This document shows positions 15,635-25,736 of a stretch of 64,000 nt of DNA, one piece after another; position 1 is the first letter of the stretch; every line of letters starts with the position of its first letter. The notes under the pieces are model-generated. The model saw nothing but the letters and a program-made list of their open reading frames with translations. It was not told the DNA's origin and did no database searches. The position numbers were made by a program, and so were the translations under genes. This stretch comes from Bacillus vallismortis (lineage in GTDB: Bacteria > Bacillota > Bacilli > Bacillales > Bacillaceae), in assembly GCF_004116955.1 (NCBI RefSeq), contig NZ_CP026362.1, positions 310,001-374,000 of the forward strand. Direction: 5' to 3'.

Positions 15635-16924
15635 CTTATTTTACAATTGGTCGCCATTTTTGTATTGGTTGGCATTACGGCTTTTTTCGTCGCAGCAGAA
15701 TTTGCAATCGTCAAAATCAGAGGGTCAAAAATCAATCAGTTGATCGAAAGCGGTGATAGCCGGGCGCTTGCCGCACACAAAATCATCTCCAATCTGGACG
15801 AGTATTTATCAGCCTGCCAGCTCGGGATTACCATTACAGCTCTCGGCCTTGGATGGCTTGGTGAACCGACATTTGAACGCATTCTTCATCCTTTGTTTGA
15901 GATGACAGGCATCCCGGAACCGATGAACCACATTGTCACATTTATCATTGCATTTATCATCGTCACTTTTTTGCATGTGGTGCTGGGGGAGCTTGCCCCG
16001 AAAACGGTTTCCATTCAAAAGGCTGAGGCTGTCAGCTTATGGGTTGCAAAGCCTTTGATTTGGTTTTATAAAATCATGTTTCCGTTTATTAAAGCATTGA
16101 ACGGCTCCGCAAGTTTTTTTGTGAAATTATTTGGCTTTCATTCTGTGAAGGAGCATGAGGTTGTCGTCAGCGAGGAGGAACTGAGGCTGATCCTTTCAGA
16201 AAGCTATGAAAAAGGAGAAATCAATCATTCTGAATTCCGCTATGTGAATAAGATTTTTGAATTCGACAACCGGGTAGCGAGAGAGATCATGATCCCGCGG
16301 ACAGAAATTGCGGTCATCTCGTTGGAGCAGTCGCTTGAAGAAGCGATTCATCACATTATTAATGAACGGTATACACGCTACCCTGTCATCAAAGAAGACA
16401 AGGATCATATTTTAGGGATCATCAACAGCAAAGACATGTTTAAAGCTTATTTTCTCGGCCAGCCGATAAAGTTAAAACAGATCATGAGGCCCGTCATCAG
16501 GGTCATTGAAAGCATCCCTGTTCAACAGCTTTTGATCCGCATGCAGAAGGAGCGGATTCACATGGCCATTCTCGTAGATGAATATGGTGGAACGGCGGGG
16601 CTTGTCACTGTCGAAGATATTATTGAGGAAATTGTCGGGGACATCCGCGATGAATATGACCAGGATGAAACACCGCACATTTTGAAAAAAGGCGAGCACC
16701 ATTATGTGATGGATGGAAAAGCGCTAATAGACGAAGTGAACGATCTGCTCGACACTGCCATTGAAAATGAAGAAATTGATACGATCGCGGGCTGGCTTCT
16801 GACACAAAAAATGGAGCTGAAAGCAGGGGATGTGATACACGCGGAGGGCTGTGAATTTAAAATCCTCGATGCTGAAGATCATCACATCCGTTTTGTAGAA
16901 ATAAAAAAAACTGACTTTTTATAA
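15632..16924 (+). CDS. yugS: YugS, CNNM/CorC-type transporter-associated membrane protein
   Basis: YugS (430 residues) has the hemolysin-like or CorC layout. An N-terminal DUF21 membrane domain (about 1-200, opening with LVAIFVLVGITAFFVAAEFAIV) is followed by a pair of CBS domains (about 215-340; motif EYGGTAGLVTVEDIIEEIVG) and a C-terminal CorC/HlyC domain (about 350-428). Relatives take part in magnesium or cobalt efflux. The only start that keeps the first helix is TTG at 15632, because an in-frame stop lies just upstream at 15620. Its ribosome binding site lies beyond a hairpin, which makes translation control likely. Confidence 0.9.
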   Translation: MLILQLVAIFVLVGITAFFVAAEFAIVKIRGSKINQLIESGDSRALAAHKIISNLDEYLSACQLGITITALGLGWLGEPTFERILHPLFEMTGIPEPMNHIVTFIIAFIIVTFLHVVLGELAPKTVSIQKAEAVSLWVAKPLIWFYKIMFPFIKALNGSASFFVKLFGFHSVKEHEVVVSEEELRLILSESYEKGEINHSEFRYVNKIFEFDNRVAREIMIPRTEIAVISLEQSLEEAIHHIINERYTRYPVIKEDKDHILGIINSKDMFKAYFLGQPIKLKQIMRPVIRVIESIPVQQLLIRMQKERIHMAILVDEYGGTAGLVTVEDIIEEIVGDIRDEYDQDETPHILKKGEHHYVMDGKALIDEVNDLLDTAIENEEIDTIAGWLLTQKMELKAGDVIHAEGCEFKILDAEDHHIRFVEIKKTDFL

Positions 16925-16929
16925 AAGAG

Positions 16930-16958
16930 CAGCCGAAGCTATTGAGCGGCTGTTTTTT
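16930..16958 (+). terminator. Terminator of yugS
   Basis: CAGCCG and CGGCTG enclose an 11-base loop and are followed by TTTTTT. Confidence 0.8.
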
Positions 16959-17052
16959 GATGCGGCAGGCGGTTTCCTGAAAAAGCAATGCTGTACATCC
17001 TTTTTTCTACATAAGATATATAGACTGTGATACTGAGGAAGGGAGTGGCTGT

Positions 17053-18717
17053 ATGAAAAAGGCTTGGTGGAAGGAAGCTGTTGTCTACCACATTTATCCT
17101 CGCAGTTTTAAAGATTCCAATGGCGACGGAATCGGGGATATTCAAGGAATCAGATCCAAGCTTCCCTACATAAAGGAGCTGGGTGCCGACGTCATTTGGA
17201 TTTGTCCTTTGTACGATTCGCCTAATGCGGATAACGGCTATGATATCAAGGATTACAAAAACATATTAAGCGATTTCGGCACCATGGCTGATTTCGACCA
17301 GCTGCTTGGAGATATGCATGAACTGGACATGAAGCTGATAATGGATCTTGTCGTGAACCATACAAGTGATGAACACCCCTGGTTCATTGAATCCCGTTCC
17401 TCTGTACACTCGGAGAAACGCGACTGGTATATTTGGAAGGACGGCCAAAATGGCAAAGCGCCAAATAACTGGGAAAGTATTTTCGGCGGATCGGCTTGGC
17501 AGTATGATCAAAAGACTAGCCAGTATTATCTTCACCTTTTTGATCAAAAACAGCCTGATTTGAATTGGGAAAATGAAAAGGTGAGAAATGCGGTTTATGA
17601 CATGGTGAAATGGTGGCTTGACAAAGGCATTGATGGATTTCGGGTGGATGCGATTACGCATATTAAGAAAAAAAAGGGGCTTCCCGATATGCCGAATCCC
17701 AAAGGGTTGGATGTCGTTCCCTCCTTCCCCTATCACATGAATGTCGACGGCATAATGGATTTTTTAACAGAGCTCAAAGAAAACACATTTTCCCGTTATC
17801 CGATAATGACAGTGGGTGAGGCAAACGGGGTTTCTGCAAAGGAAGCGGCTGATTGGGCTGGAGAAAAAAACGGCATCTTCAGCATGATTTTTCAATTTGA
17901 GCATCTCGGCCTGTGGGATGTAGAAGTCAATGAGAGCATTGATATCGTTTCCTTTAAACGAATTTTAACAGACTGGCAAGACAGTCTTGAAGGGATCGGC
18001 TGGAATGCGTTGTTTATGGAGAATCACGACCAGCCCCGTTCAGTTTCTGTATGGGGAGACGACGGAGTGTACTTGAAAGAAAGTGCAAAAGCGCTTGCTG
18101 CTGTTTATTTTCTCATGAAGGGCACGCCCTTTATTTATCAGGGACAGGAACTTGGCATGACGAACGTGGCTTTTCCGTCTATTGCTGATTATGATGATAT
18201 CGCAATGAAACGCCTGTATGAAATAGAAAGGGCGAAAGGCGCTTCACACGAGGACGTGATGAAGATTGTCTGGAAAAAAGGGCGGGACAATTCGCGAACG
18301 CCGATGCAATGGAATGCTGATCCATACGCCGGATTTTCTGATGCCAAACCGTGGGTCGGAATCAATGAAAATTACAAATGGCTAAATGCCGAGGCGCAAA
18401 AAAACGACCCAACATCCGTATACCACTTCTACAAGAGCTTGATCAAGCTGCGCCAAACATACGATGTTTTTATCAACGGAATATACGAGCTCATTTTGCC
18501 CGAAGATCAGCAAATCTTTGCGTATCTTCGGAAAAACGAGAACCATACTGCGCTGATTGCGGCCAATCTGTCGGCAACACCGGCCTTTTTCAAGCGCGCC
18601 GGATTGCCATTGTCATCAGACGCACTCGTATTGTCAAATGTCGAAATAAAGCCTCACAAGCACATGACATCAGTCCAGTTGCAGCCGTATGAAGCAAGAG
18701 TATATGTATGGCGCTAA
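17053..18717 (+). CDS. yugT: YugT, GH13 alpha-glucosidase (oligo-1,6-glucosidase type)
   Basis: YugT (554 residues) is a glycoside hydrolase family 13 enzyme with a (beta/alpha)8 barrel, cytoplasmic (no signal peptide). The nucleophile is D199 in GFRVDAITH, the acid/base E256 in VGEANG, and the transition-state stabiliser D326 in ENHDQPR. DSNGDGIGDI at 21-30 is the calcium-type loop common in oligo-1,6-glucosidases. It probably cleaves short alpha-1,6 or alpha-1,4 linked oligosaccharides taken up by the cell. The ATG follows AGGAAGGGAG. It is monocistronic with its own terminator. Confidence 0.92.
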   Translation: MKKAWWKEAVVYHIYPRSFKDSNGDGIGDIQGIRSKLPYIKELGADVIWICPLYDSPNADNGYDIKDYKNILSDFGTMADFDQLLGDMHELDMKLIMDLVVNHTSDEHPWFIESRSSVHSEKRDWYIWKDGQNGKAPNNWESIFGGSAWQYDQKTSQYYLHLFDQKQPDLNWENEKVRNAVYDMVKWWLDKGIDGFRVDAITHIKKKKGLPDMPNPKGLDVVPSFPYHMNVDGIMDFLTELKENTFSRYPIMTVGEANGVSAKEAADWAGEKNGIFSMIFQFEHLGLWDVEVNESIDIVSFKRILTDWQDSLEGIGWNALFMENHDQPRSVSVWGDDGVYLKESAKALAAVYFLMKGTPFIYQGQELGMTNVAFPSIADYDDIAMKRLYEIERAKGASHEDVMKIVWKKGRDNSRTPMQWNADPYAGFSDAKPWVGINENYKWLNAEAQKNDPTSVYHFYKSLIKLRQTYDVFINGIYELILPEDQQIFAYLRKNENHTALIAANLSATPAFFKRAGLPLSSDALVLSNVEIKPHKHMTSVQLQPYEARVYVWR

Positions 18718-18745
18718 ACTCCAGCCATAGACTGGAGTTTTTTGT
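18717..18745 (+). terminator. Terminator of yugT
   Basis: AACTCCAG pairs with CTGGAGTT and is followed by a T run. Confidence 0.85.
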
Positions 18746-18831
18746 TTTGATCACGTTTATGTGAGCAGGTTAACAGGAAAAAGAGAACACAGAACGAATT
18801 AGCAAATAGAACGGACAGAAAGGAGATCCAA

Positions 18832-19233
18832 ATGCTGAAAACACTGCAAATCAAAACGAGTAAGCGAGATGAAATGATTGAGATCACACGAGAGGCGGAA
18901 GCCTTTCTTCAAGAAACAGGGGTGACGAGCGGCGCTGCGCTGATTTACTGTCCACATACGACCGCGGGCATTACAATTAACGAAAACGCCGATCCGGACG
19001 TCAAAAAAGATATGCTCAGAAGATTTGATGAAGTGTATCCGTGGGAGCACGAGTTGGACCGCCATATGGAAGGCAATACAGCTGCGCACATGAAGTCGAG
19101 TACGGTGGGAGCTTCCCAACACGTCATTATTGAAAATGGCCGATTGATTCTTGGAACGTGGCAGGGCATCTATTTCTGCGAATTCGACGGCCCCCGCACC
19201 CGGACATGTTATATCAAAATCATGGGGGAATAG
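18832..19233 (+). CDS. yugU: YugU, YjbQ/UPF0047 family protein
   Basis: YugU (133 residues) is in the UPF0047 (YjbQ) family. Some members complement thiamine-phosphate synthase defects and have been called secondary thiamine-phosphate synthases. [14 protein letters not shown] (about 40-53), an HMKSS segment near residue 86 and [15 protein letters not shown] (about 106-120) are the family motifs with conserved His, Asn and Asp. The true reaction in Bacillus is not settled. The ATG follows GAAAGGAGATC. The next gene starts 11 bases after the stop, so they are probably co-transcribed. Confidence 0.88.
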   Translation: MLKTLQIKTSKRDEMIEITREAEAFLQETGVTSGAALIYCPHTTAGITINENADPDVKKDMLRRFDEVYPWEHELDRHMEGNTAAHMKSSTVGASQHVIIENGRLILGTWQGIYFCEFDGPRTRTCYIKIMGE

Positions 19234-19243
19234 GAGGATTTTT

Positions 19244-20275
19244 ATGACGGATTGGCTGAAAACATTATCGCTGACCATACCTGTCATCCAGGCGCCGATG
19301 GCCGGCGGGCTGGTCACGCCTGACTTGGCAGCCACAGTATCGAATGAAGGCGCGCTTGGCAGCTTAGCGTCCGGATATCTTAGTCCCGACATGCTCGAAA
19401 AGCAAGTCGTTGACATGCAGCAGCTGACTGATCGAGCATTTCAGGTGAATGTCTTTGTTCCGGAAAGCAGAAAAGAACCGGACGAAGACAGCGTTGAAAC
19501 TTGGAAAAACAGAATTCCATTTGCCGAACAGGCCCCTCCATTTTCTTCAGAAGAAGAGGAATGGGAGGACTTCCATAAAAAAATAAGCATCATTATGAAA
19601 TACAATGTCAAAGCCTGTTCGTTTACGTTCGGCATTCCGCCGGATGAAGCCATTCAAGCTTTAAAGAAAAATGGCTGTTGTCTCATTGGTACGGCTACGG
19701 TTCCGCAGGAAGCCATCATGCTTGAAGAACGAGGAATGGACATCATTGTACTGCAAGGAAGCGAAGCGGGCGGCCATCGCGGTTCCTTTCTGCCGGTGAG
19801 CGGGGAATCCGCACTTGGCCTTATGTCGCTGATTCCCCAGGCGGCAGATGCAGTGACCATTCCGGTAATCGCGGCAGGCGGAATTGCCGACCGCCGCGGC
19901 GTCCAAGCCGCTCATTGTCTCGGAGCCCAGGGCGTACAGGTCGGGACGCCATTTCTCATGTGTGAGGAATGCGACGTATCAGAAACGTACCGGCGCGAAT
20001 TAAAAAGAGCGCGGGGAACAGACACGCGCCTCACCTCATTGTTTTCAGGTAAGCCTGCAAGGGGTATAGTCAATCAATGGATGAAAGAGCAGCAAGCTGA
20101 GGAGGCAAACGCACTTCCTTATCCATTGCAAAACACGTTAACAAAGCCGATGAGAAAACACGCAGCCAGAGAAAAAGATTCCGGGTACATGTCTCTGTGG
20201 GCCGGGCAATCTGTCGGCATGCTGAACCGGCCCGCTAATGTGAAGTCACTGTTAGCCGAGCTTTGCAGCACGTAA
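19244..20275 (+). CDS. Nitronate monooxygenase-like FMN enzyme
   Basis: This 343-residue TIM-barrel flavoprotein belongs to the nitronate monooxygenase (2-nitropropane dioxygenase) family. IQAPMAGG at about 19-26 binds FMN. GSEAGGHRG near 173 is the substrate-side His motif. VIAAGGIADRRGVQAAHCLGAQGVQ near 209 is the FMN-phosphate loop. The ATG at 19244 has AGGAGG upstream and sits 11 bases after yugU; upstream in-frame codons lie inside yugU. From memory, strain 168 has yugU next to tgl, so this gene and the small one after it may be strain-variable cargo. Substrate unknown; nitronates such as propionate 3-nitronate are the family's usual ones. Confidence 0.85.
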   Translation: MTDWLKTLSLTIPVIQAPMAGGLVTPDLAATVSNEGALGSLASGYLSPDMLEKQVVDMQQLTDRAFQVNVFVPESRKEPDEDSVETWKNRIPFAEQAPPFSSEEEEWEDFHKKISIIMKYNVKACSFTFGIPPDEAIQALKKNGCCLIGTATVPQEAIMLEERGMDIIVLQGSEAGGHRGSFLPVSGESALGLMSLIPQAADAVTIPVIAAGGIADRRGVQAAHCLGAQGVQVGTPFLMCEECDVSETYRRELKRARGTDTRLTSLFSGKPARGIVNQWMKEQQAEEANALPYPLQNTLTKPMRKHAAREKDSGYMSLWAGQSVGMLNRPANVKSLLAELCST

Positions 20276-20296
20276 CTTGTGAAACAGGGGTGGCAG

Positions 20297-20554
20297 ATGA
20301 TGAACATTCTTCAATATTCTTATAAAAAAAGAGGGAAAATTGAGTTTATATTTGAAGGCTGGCCTCACTCAAAAGTTACAATGGCCCCTATCAATGGCTA
20401 TTATTTTGTCCGCTTTATCAAATGGAGCAGCCTTGATCCAATCGTGACAAGAAATGACCTTGAAAAAATGGAATGGGCTGCGAACCAGTATTTCGGCACA
20501 GCCCCTTTTTATCGAAAACGAAAAGCGTTTGAAACCCCATCGCCTCCGAAATAG
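20297..20554 (+). CDS. Small hypothetical protein downstream of the nitronate monooxygenase gene
   Basis: About 85 residues with a mixed, aromatic-rich composition ([20 protein letters not shown] at the start), no membrane segment and no known motif. The ATG at 20297 (or 20300) follows AGGGGTGG. It begins 22 bases after the previous stop, and its last codons form one arm of the terminator, so it is the end of a yugU transcript of three genes. Function unknown. Confidence 0.6.
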   Translation: MMNILQYSYKKRGKIEFIFEGWPHSKVTMAPINGYYFVRFIKWSSLDPIVTRNDLEKMEWAANQYFGTAPFYRKRKAFETPSPPK

Positions 20555-20571
20555 GCGTTGGGGCTTTTTTA
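20535..20571 (+). terminator. Terminator of the yugU transcript
   Basis: CCCCATCGCC pairs with GGCGTTGGGG (one mismatch) and is followed by CTTTTTT. The 5' arm is inside the small gene and the T run reaches the tgl stop codon. Confidence 0.8.
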
Positions 20572-21306
20572 GCGGACGATGCGGTAAAGAGACGGAACAT
20601 CCAGTCTGGTCGCCTGAGGCAGAAGATAAGCTGGCTGTACGGCTCCTTTTTTTCGAAAAGAATTCAGCTTCTCGATAATTTGCTGCCCGCTTAAGATTCC
20701 CAGGCCGTGGGCAAAAAATTTATCTTCTTCCAGCATAATCACATTTTCGCCTCTCCATTGCGCTTTTTGCGGATCAAACTCAGGGTTTTTAAAATACAGG
20801 CAATCTCCAAGGAAATAGTGATGCCCTGTTTCCGTGTATATCGGCAATTTCTCATAGTGCCAGTCATATAAAATAATGCTGTCAAAGCTGGCGTCAAATG
20901 CTTCCTCCCCGATTGTATCGATCAAGGCCAAATAAAAAATGACAACAATGGCGGTGGCGCATTCAAACGCGTAAAACGGGCCGTTTTCTGCAATATCCCG
21001 AATCGCTTTTGAGGGCGGCATTCTGTATTTCAGCTCCAAGGCGCCTTCCGGTGAAACCCTCCAATACGCTGTATTCCCGTATGTTTTGAGAAAAGTGGCG
21101 AATTTCGCTCCGCTTTTGTGCAACGTTTTTGCCGCTGCTACGATATTCATCCGCAGGTTCAGCTCAAACATCAGTTCGGCAATGGAATGATAATCAAACT
21201 GGACAGGCGTCTCAAGCATCTCTTTTAACAGCGGATTCAACTTCTCATCTATCTGCCAGTTTTCAATATCTTGGGGACGGAGCAATTGTCGGGATATAAT
21301 AATCAT
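20569..21306 (-). CDS. tgl: Tgl, spore coat protein-glutamine gamma-glutamyltransferase
   Basis: Tgl (245 residues) is the Bacillus transglutaminase that forms epsilon-(gamma-glutamyl)lysine crosslinks in the spore coat, for example in GerQ. The catalytic cysteine is C116 in FYAFECATAI. Later conserved residues lie in FDSIILYDWHYEKLP and HHYFLGDCLYFKNPE. There is no signal peptide, as expected for a protein made in the mother cell. The ATG at 21306 follows AGGGGGGC. Upstream there is a sigma-K-like -10 element. It converges with the yugU transcript and is divergent from mcpB. Confidence 0.95.
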   Translation of the reverse strand: MIIISRQLLRPQDIENWQIDEKLNPLLKEMLETPVQFDYHSIAELMFELNLRMNIVAAAKTLHKSGAKFATFLKTYGNTAYWRVSPEGALELKYRMPPSKAIRDIAENGPFYAFECATAIVVIFYLALIDTIGEEAFDASFDSIILYDWHYEKLPIYTETGHHYFLGDCLYFKNPEFDPQKAQWRGENVIMLEEDKFFAHGLGILSGQQIIEKLNSFRKKGAVQPAYLLPQATRLDVPSLYRIVR

Positions 21307-21328
21307 CTTTAGCCCCCCTTGTTTTTAA

Positions 21329-21337
21329 TAAGATATG
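21329..21337 (-). promoter_or_regulatory. Sigma-K-like -10 element of tgl
   Basis: On the reverse strand CATATCTTA fits the CATANNNTA pattern of late mother-cell promoters and lies 22 bases from the tgl start. No clear AC of a sigma-K -35 box is at the expected distance, so GerE or another activator may be needed. Known sigma-K control of tgl supports the assignment. Confidence 0.4.
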
Positions 21338-21406
21338 CACAGGGCTTGGGCAATGAAAGCTGTAAACTGAAGATAGTTGAAAAAGAACGTCTTCCATTTT
21401 TTATTT

Positions 21407-21431
21407 TAAAACTTTTTTAAGCAGCCGATAT
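21407..21431 (+). promoter_or_regulatory. Sigma-D promoter of mcpB
   Basis: GCCGATAT (21424-21431) is an exact sigma-D -10. TAAA at 21407-21410 is the best -35, with a slightly short gap of 13 bases. Sigma-D drives motility and chemotaxis genes. Confidence 0.7.
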
Positions 21432-21463
21432 ATACTGTATCAAACCCGAAGGAGAAACTCGAC

Positions 21464-23452
21464 ATGAAGACTTTTATCAACTGGCTGAAAAAACCGTCTA
21501 TCTCAAGAAAATTAATCGTGTCATTTATTGCGATTCTTATTATCCCTATTCTGATATTGGAATTCAGTTCTTACCGAAGCGCCAGCAGTAAGCTGGAACA
21601 GCAAATTATGGGAAGCGCGAAAACCAGTGTCGATACTTTTAATACAACTGTTACAAATGACCTGGGAGCAAAAGCGAAAGGAGTCACTTTTTTCAGTGAA
21701 TCTCTTAAAAGCTCCGTATTTAAAGGAAAGACTAATCAAGAAGAACTCAAAGCGAAATTTTCACAATATGTCTCTATCAATGAAGGGGTAGCCAGAATTT
21801 ATGGAGGCGTGGAAAACGGCACCTACATACAAGCGCCCAATGAAAAATTGCCGGAAGGATACGATCCAAGACAACGCCCTTGGTACCAAGATGCGATGAA
21901 GGCCGGCGGTGAAATTGTCGTGACAGACCCTTACGTGGCAGCGAGTGACGGAAGCATGGTTATTACCATTGCCCAGGAGTTGAAGGACGGATCCGGCGTT
22001 GTCGCCATGGATATCACCATTGACAAATTGTTAGAACAGATGAAACAAATCAAGGTCGGCAAAGAAGGCTATGTGTTCATTGCCACGAAAAACAAAACCT
22101 ATGTCGCCCATCAGAACCATAAGGCGGGGGAAAAGCTCTCAGGCGATTGGGTTGCCAAAATGTACGCCGATAACAGCGGTGATTTCAAGTACACTCTGAA
22201 TAACGAAGGGAAAAAGATGTCATATACAACAAATGAACTGACTGGGTGGAAAATAGCCGGCACAATGTATATGGATGAAATCAAGGATGCCTCTAAATCT
22301 GTGCTGATCACAGGCATGATCGTGCTGATTGCTTCCATTGCGATAGGCGGGTTTTTAATTCTGTTTATCGTTCGATCGATTACAAAACCATTAAAACGCC
22401 TTGTGCAATCATCGAAAACGATCAGCAGCGGGGATCTGACAGAAACGATCGACATCCGTTCGAAGGATGAGCTTGGAGAGCTCGGGGAAAGTTTCAATGA
22501 AATGGGACAATCTCTCCGCTCACTGATCAGTGCGATTCAAGACTCGGTGAACAATGTGGCCGCATCGTCTGAACAGCTTACCGCATCTGCTGGACAGACA
22601 AGCAAAGCCACCGAGCATATCACGATGGCGATTGAGCAGTTCTCAAACGGTAACGAGGAGCAAAGCGAAAAGGTTGAATCCAGCTCTCATCAGCTGAACT
22701 TAATGAATGGAGACCTTCAGCATGTCTCAGAAACATCAAAAGACATTACAAAGGCATCTATCCAATCAACGGAAATCGCCGGAACGGGTGAAAAGTTTGT
22801 CCAGCAGACAGTCGGACAAATGAACTCGATTAATCAATCGGTTCAGCAAGCTGAGGCTGTAGTCAAAGGGTTAGAAGGAAAATCAAAAGACATCACAAGC
22901 ATTTTGAGAGTCATCAACGGCATCGCTGACCAAACAAACCTGTTGGCCTTAAACGCAGCCATTGAAGCGGCGCGTGCCGGAGAATCGGGCCGCGGCTTCT
23001 CTGTCGTAGCGGAAGAAGTACGCAAACTGGCTGTTCAATCAGCCGATTCAGCAAAAGAAATCGAAAAGCTGATCCAAGAAATCGTAGGAGAAATCGAAAC
23101 CTCTCTTCATATGTTTAAAGAGGTTAATCAGGAAGTGCAGTCCGGGCTTGTTGTCACAGACAATACAAAAGAAAGCTTCCAGAGCATTTTCAGCATGACA
23201 AATGAAATCGCGGGCAAATTGCAGACGATGAATTCCACCGTCGAACAGCTGTCGGACCGTTCACAGCATGTTTCAGCAGCAGTCGGCGGCATTGCCGATG
23301 TGTCGAAAGAAAGCTCGGCGAGCATTCAAGACATTGCCGCATCAGCTGAGGAGCAGCTTGCCTCAATGGAAGAAATCAGTTCATCAGCAACCACTCTCTC
23401 GCAGATGGCAGAAGAGCTTCGTGATCTGACAAAACAATTTAAAATCGAATAA
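21464..23452 (+). CDS. mcpB: McpB, methyl-accepting chemoreceptor for amino acids
   Basis: McpB (662 residues) is a transmembrane chemoreceptor known in B. subtilis as the main asparagine sensor. Membrane helix 1 spans about residues 16-36, an extracellular dCache ligand domain about 38-280 (motifs [20 protein letters not shown] and [11 protein letters not shown]), and helix 2 about 281-303. HAMP covers about 304-357 and the cytoplasmic signalling rod about 375-662. The hairpin tip [24 protein letters not shown] contacts CheA and CheW. Glutamate and glutamine pairs along the rod are methylation sites. The start follows AAGGAG. It has its own sigma-D promoter and terminator. Confidence 0.95.
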   Translation: MKTFINWLKKPSISRKLIVSFIAILIIPILILEFSSYRSASSKLEQQIMGSAKTSVDTFNTTVTNDLGAKAKGVTFFSESLKSSVFKGKTNQEELKAKFSQYVSINEGVARIYGGVENGTYIQAPNEKLPEGYDPRQRPWYQDAMKAGGEIVVTDPYVAASDGSMVITIAQELKDGSGVVAMDITIDKLLEQMKQIKVGKEGYVFIATKNKTYVAHQNHKAGEKLSGDWVAKMYADNSGDFKYTLNNEGKKMSYTTNELTGWKIAGTMYMDEIKDASKSVLITGMIVLIASIAIGGFLILFIVRSITKPLKRLVQSSKTISSGDLTETIDIRSKDELGELGESFNEMGQSLRSLISAIQDSVNNVAASSEQLTASAGQTSKATEHITMAIEQFSNGNEEQSEKVESSSHQLNLMNGDLQHVSETSKDITKASIQSTEIAGTGEKFVQQTVGQMNSINQSVQQAEAVVKGLEGKSKDITSILRVINGIADQTNLLALNAAIEAARAGESGRGFSVVAEEVRKLAVQSADSAKEIEKLIQEIVGEIETSLHMFKEVNQEVQSGLVVTDNTKESFQSIFSMTNEIAGKLQTMNSTVEQLSDRSQHVSAAVGGIADVSKESSASIQDIAASAEEQLASMEEISSSATTLSQMAEELRDLTKQFKIE

Positions 23453-23456
23453 AGGC

Positions 23457-23488
23457 AAAAAACAGCGCTCCTCAAGGCGCTGTTTTTT
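23457..23488 (+). terminator. Terminator of mcpB
   Basis: AAAAAACAGCGC and GCGCTGTTTTTT make a symmetric hairpin just after the stop. Confidence 0.9.
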
Positions 23489-23566
23489 GTGTAGTAAATA
23501 ATAAAAATGTCATGCTTCACTAGGTGAATTTAGAACTATTTTTCACTTTTTCCTTCATTTTCAATG

Positions 23567-23592
23567 TAATATAAAGGAATTTCAACCGATAT
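23567..23592 (+). promoter_or_regulatory. Sigma-D-like promoter of tlpA
   Basis: ACCGATAT matches the sigma-D -10 at seven of eight bases. TAAT lies 14 bases upstream as a weak -35. Confidence 0.55.
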
Positions 23593-23627
23593 AATTTGTA
23601 AATAATTGAAAGAAGGTTCGGAAGGAT

Positions 23628-25628
23628 ATGAAAAAAACACTTACTACGATTCGAAGGTCATCAATAGCCAGGAGGCTTATTATTTCTTTTCTGCTGATCT
23701 TAATTGTCCCTATTGCCGTCCTTTCGGTAAGCGCTTATCAATCAGCAATTGCCTCTCTTGATCTCCAGATGACGCAAAGCGCAAAGGAAAATGTTCAAAT
23801 ATTGGATCATATCATTGATGATAAAATCAGGACGACTGAAAAAAGCCTCGTGTTTTTCAGCGATTGGGCGACAGCAGATAAATTTAAAGATAAAAAGAAA
23901 ACAGAGCTAAAAAAGGAATTTAAACAATTTATCCAAATGAATGACAATGTCGCTGCGGTGTTTTCGAGCAGCAAAGACGGGGATTTCACACGTTATCCAT
24001 ACGCAGATATGCCGAGTGACTTTCATGCTTTGGAACGAGACTGGTACAAAGAAGCGATAGCCAATAAAGGCAAAACAATCATTACTGAACCTTATGAATC
24101 GATTTCGTCAGGAAAAATGGTCGTCACCATCGCCCGCCAGACAGAGGATGGGTCAGGCGTTGTCGCCGTTGATATGAAAATTGACGACCTGGTCACAACA
24201 GCAAAAGAAATCAATATCGGAAAAGAAGGCTATGCTTTTATCCTCAGCCAAAACAAGAAAGTCATCGCCTTCTCCGGAGAAAAAGCAGGAACAGCATTAA
24301 AAGGGGACTGGGTTGATAAACTCTACAATAATAAAAGCGGCGACTTTGAGTATACGTACAAAGGCGAAGAGAAGAAAATGACATTTGTCACAAGCGAAAC
24401 AACAGGCTGGAAAATCAGCGGCACGATGTATTCGGACGAGATCCATGATGCTGCAAGCAAAGTTTTGACCGTGGCATCAATCGTTTTGGCCATTGCCATC
24501 GCAGCCGGAATGACGGCGATTTACTTTGTGATTCGGTCCATCACAAAGCCTTTGAGACACATTGTCGCATCAGCTGAAAAAATCAGCAAAGGCGATCTAA
24601 CCGAAACAATAGAAATCAAATCAAAAGATGAACTTGGCGTTCTGAGCCAGAGCTTCAATCATATGGCACACTCGCTCCGCTCTCTCATTCAAGGAATCAA
24701 AGACTCAGTAGATCATGTTGCTTCAGCATCAGAGGAACTGACTGCATCCGCCGACCAGACAAGCAAGGCAACTGAGAATATTACCATGGCCATTGAGCAA
24801 TTTTCAAACGGCAGCGAGAGCCAAAGCGAAAGAATTGAGACGACAACCGAACAAATTAATGAAATGAACGATGGGTTAGCTGAACTGGCGCAGGCTGCCG
24901 TGGTGATTACAGAAACATCCGCAGACTCGACAGAACTATCAAACAAGGGTGAGACACTCGTCCGGAAAACGGCCGGCCAAATGAATACGATTGACCACTC
25001 TGTGAAAGAAGCGGAACTAGTGGTGAAAGGGCTGGAAATCAAATCAAAGGATATCACGAATATTTTGCGTGTCATTAACGGCATTGCGGATCAAACCAAC
25101 CTTTTGGCTTTAAATGCCGCCATTGAAGCCGCAAGAGCGGGGGAATACGGACGAGGCTTCTCGGTCGTCGCTGAAGAAGTGAGGAAACTTGCGGTACAGT
25201 CAGCTGACTCGGCAAAAGAAATTGAAACACTGATCATCGATATTGTGAAAGAAATTCATACATCATTGAACGTACTCCAGTCTGTAAATAAAGAAGTTGA
25301 AACAGGGCTTGTCATGACGGATGAAACACAACAAAGCTTCAAAGATATTTCGCACATGACCAAAGAAATTGCTTCAACTCTGCAAAACATGAATGCGACG
25401 GTTGAAGAGCTTTCAGCGGGAGCTCAAGAAATTTCTGCTGCTTCAAATGATATCACTGCTATTTCTAAAGAAAGCTCTGACGGCATCCAAGATATCGCCG
25501 CTTCAGCTGAGGAACAGATGGCATCCATGGAGGAGATCAGTTCATCAGCACAGACGCTTGAAAGGATGTCTGAGGAACTCCGTGACCTGACAAAACGATT
25601 TAAGGTGGATGAAAATGAGTCTAAATAA
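23628..25628 (+). CDS. tlpA: TlpA, methyl-accepting chemoreceptor
   Basis: TlpA (666 residues) has the same architecture as McpB: membrane helix about 17-37, dCache domain about 40-280 ([20 protein letters not shown]), second helix about 283-305, HAMP, then a rod with the tip [20 protein letters not shown]. In B. subtilis it has been linked to pH taxis. The C-terminus ends FKVDENESK, a few residues beyond the usual FKVDK of the 168 protein as I recall it. No strong terminator follows before the mcpA promoter. The extracellular domain is the most divergent part compared with the neighbouring paralogues. Confidence 0.93.
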   Translation: MKKTLTTIRRSSIARRLIISFLLILIVPIAVLSVSAYQSAIASLDLQMTQSAKENVQILDHIIDDKIRTTEKSLVFFSDWATADKFKDKKKTELKKEFKQFIQMNDNVAAVFSSSKDGDFTRYPYADMPSDFHALERDWYKEAIANKGKTIITEPYESISSGKMVVTIARQTEDGSGVVAVDMKIDDLVTTAKEINIGKEGYAFILSQNKKVIAFSGEKAGTALKGDWVDKLYNNKSGDFEYTYKGEEKKMTFVTSETTGWKISGTMYSDEIHDAASKVLTVASIVLAIAIAAGMTAIYFVIRSITKPLRHIVASAEKISKGDLTETIEIKSKDELGVLSQSFNHMAHSLRSLIQGIKDSVDHVASASEELTASADQTSKATENITMAIEQFSNGSESQSERIETTTEQINEMNDGLAELAQAAVVITETSADSTELSNKGETLVRKTAGQMNTIDHSVKEAELVVKGLEIKSKDITNILRVINGIADQTNLLALNAAIEAARAGEYGRGFSVVAEEVRKLAVQSADSAKEIETLIIDIVKEIHTSLNVLQSVNKEVETGLVMTDETQQSFKDISHMTKEIASTLQNMNATVEELSAGAQEISAASNDITAISKESSDGIQDIAASAEEQMASMEEISSSAQTLERMSEELRDLTKRFKVDENESK

Positions 25629-25700
25629 CTATATAATAATGGGAAATTAGTTACCTTTGTTAAATTTCTTCTTTTTTACTGTATATATTTACCCATTTCT

Positions 25701-25708
25701 GCCGATAT
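25701..25708 (+). promoter_or_regulatory. Sigma-D -10 of mcpA
   Basis: An exact GCCGATAT lies 29 bases before the mcpA start. No clean TAAA is found at 14-16 bases upstream; TATA at about 25682 is the nearest. Confidence 0.55.
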
Positions 25709-25736
25709 GAAGGGTAGCATAAAAAAGGAGAAATGA

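Noticed and set aside
18378-18692. 104-codon forward frame inside yugT
   Set aside because: It is a shadow of the yugT frame; yugT has intact catalytic motifs and the shadow has no ribosome binding site.
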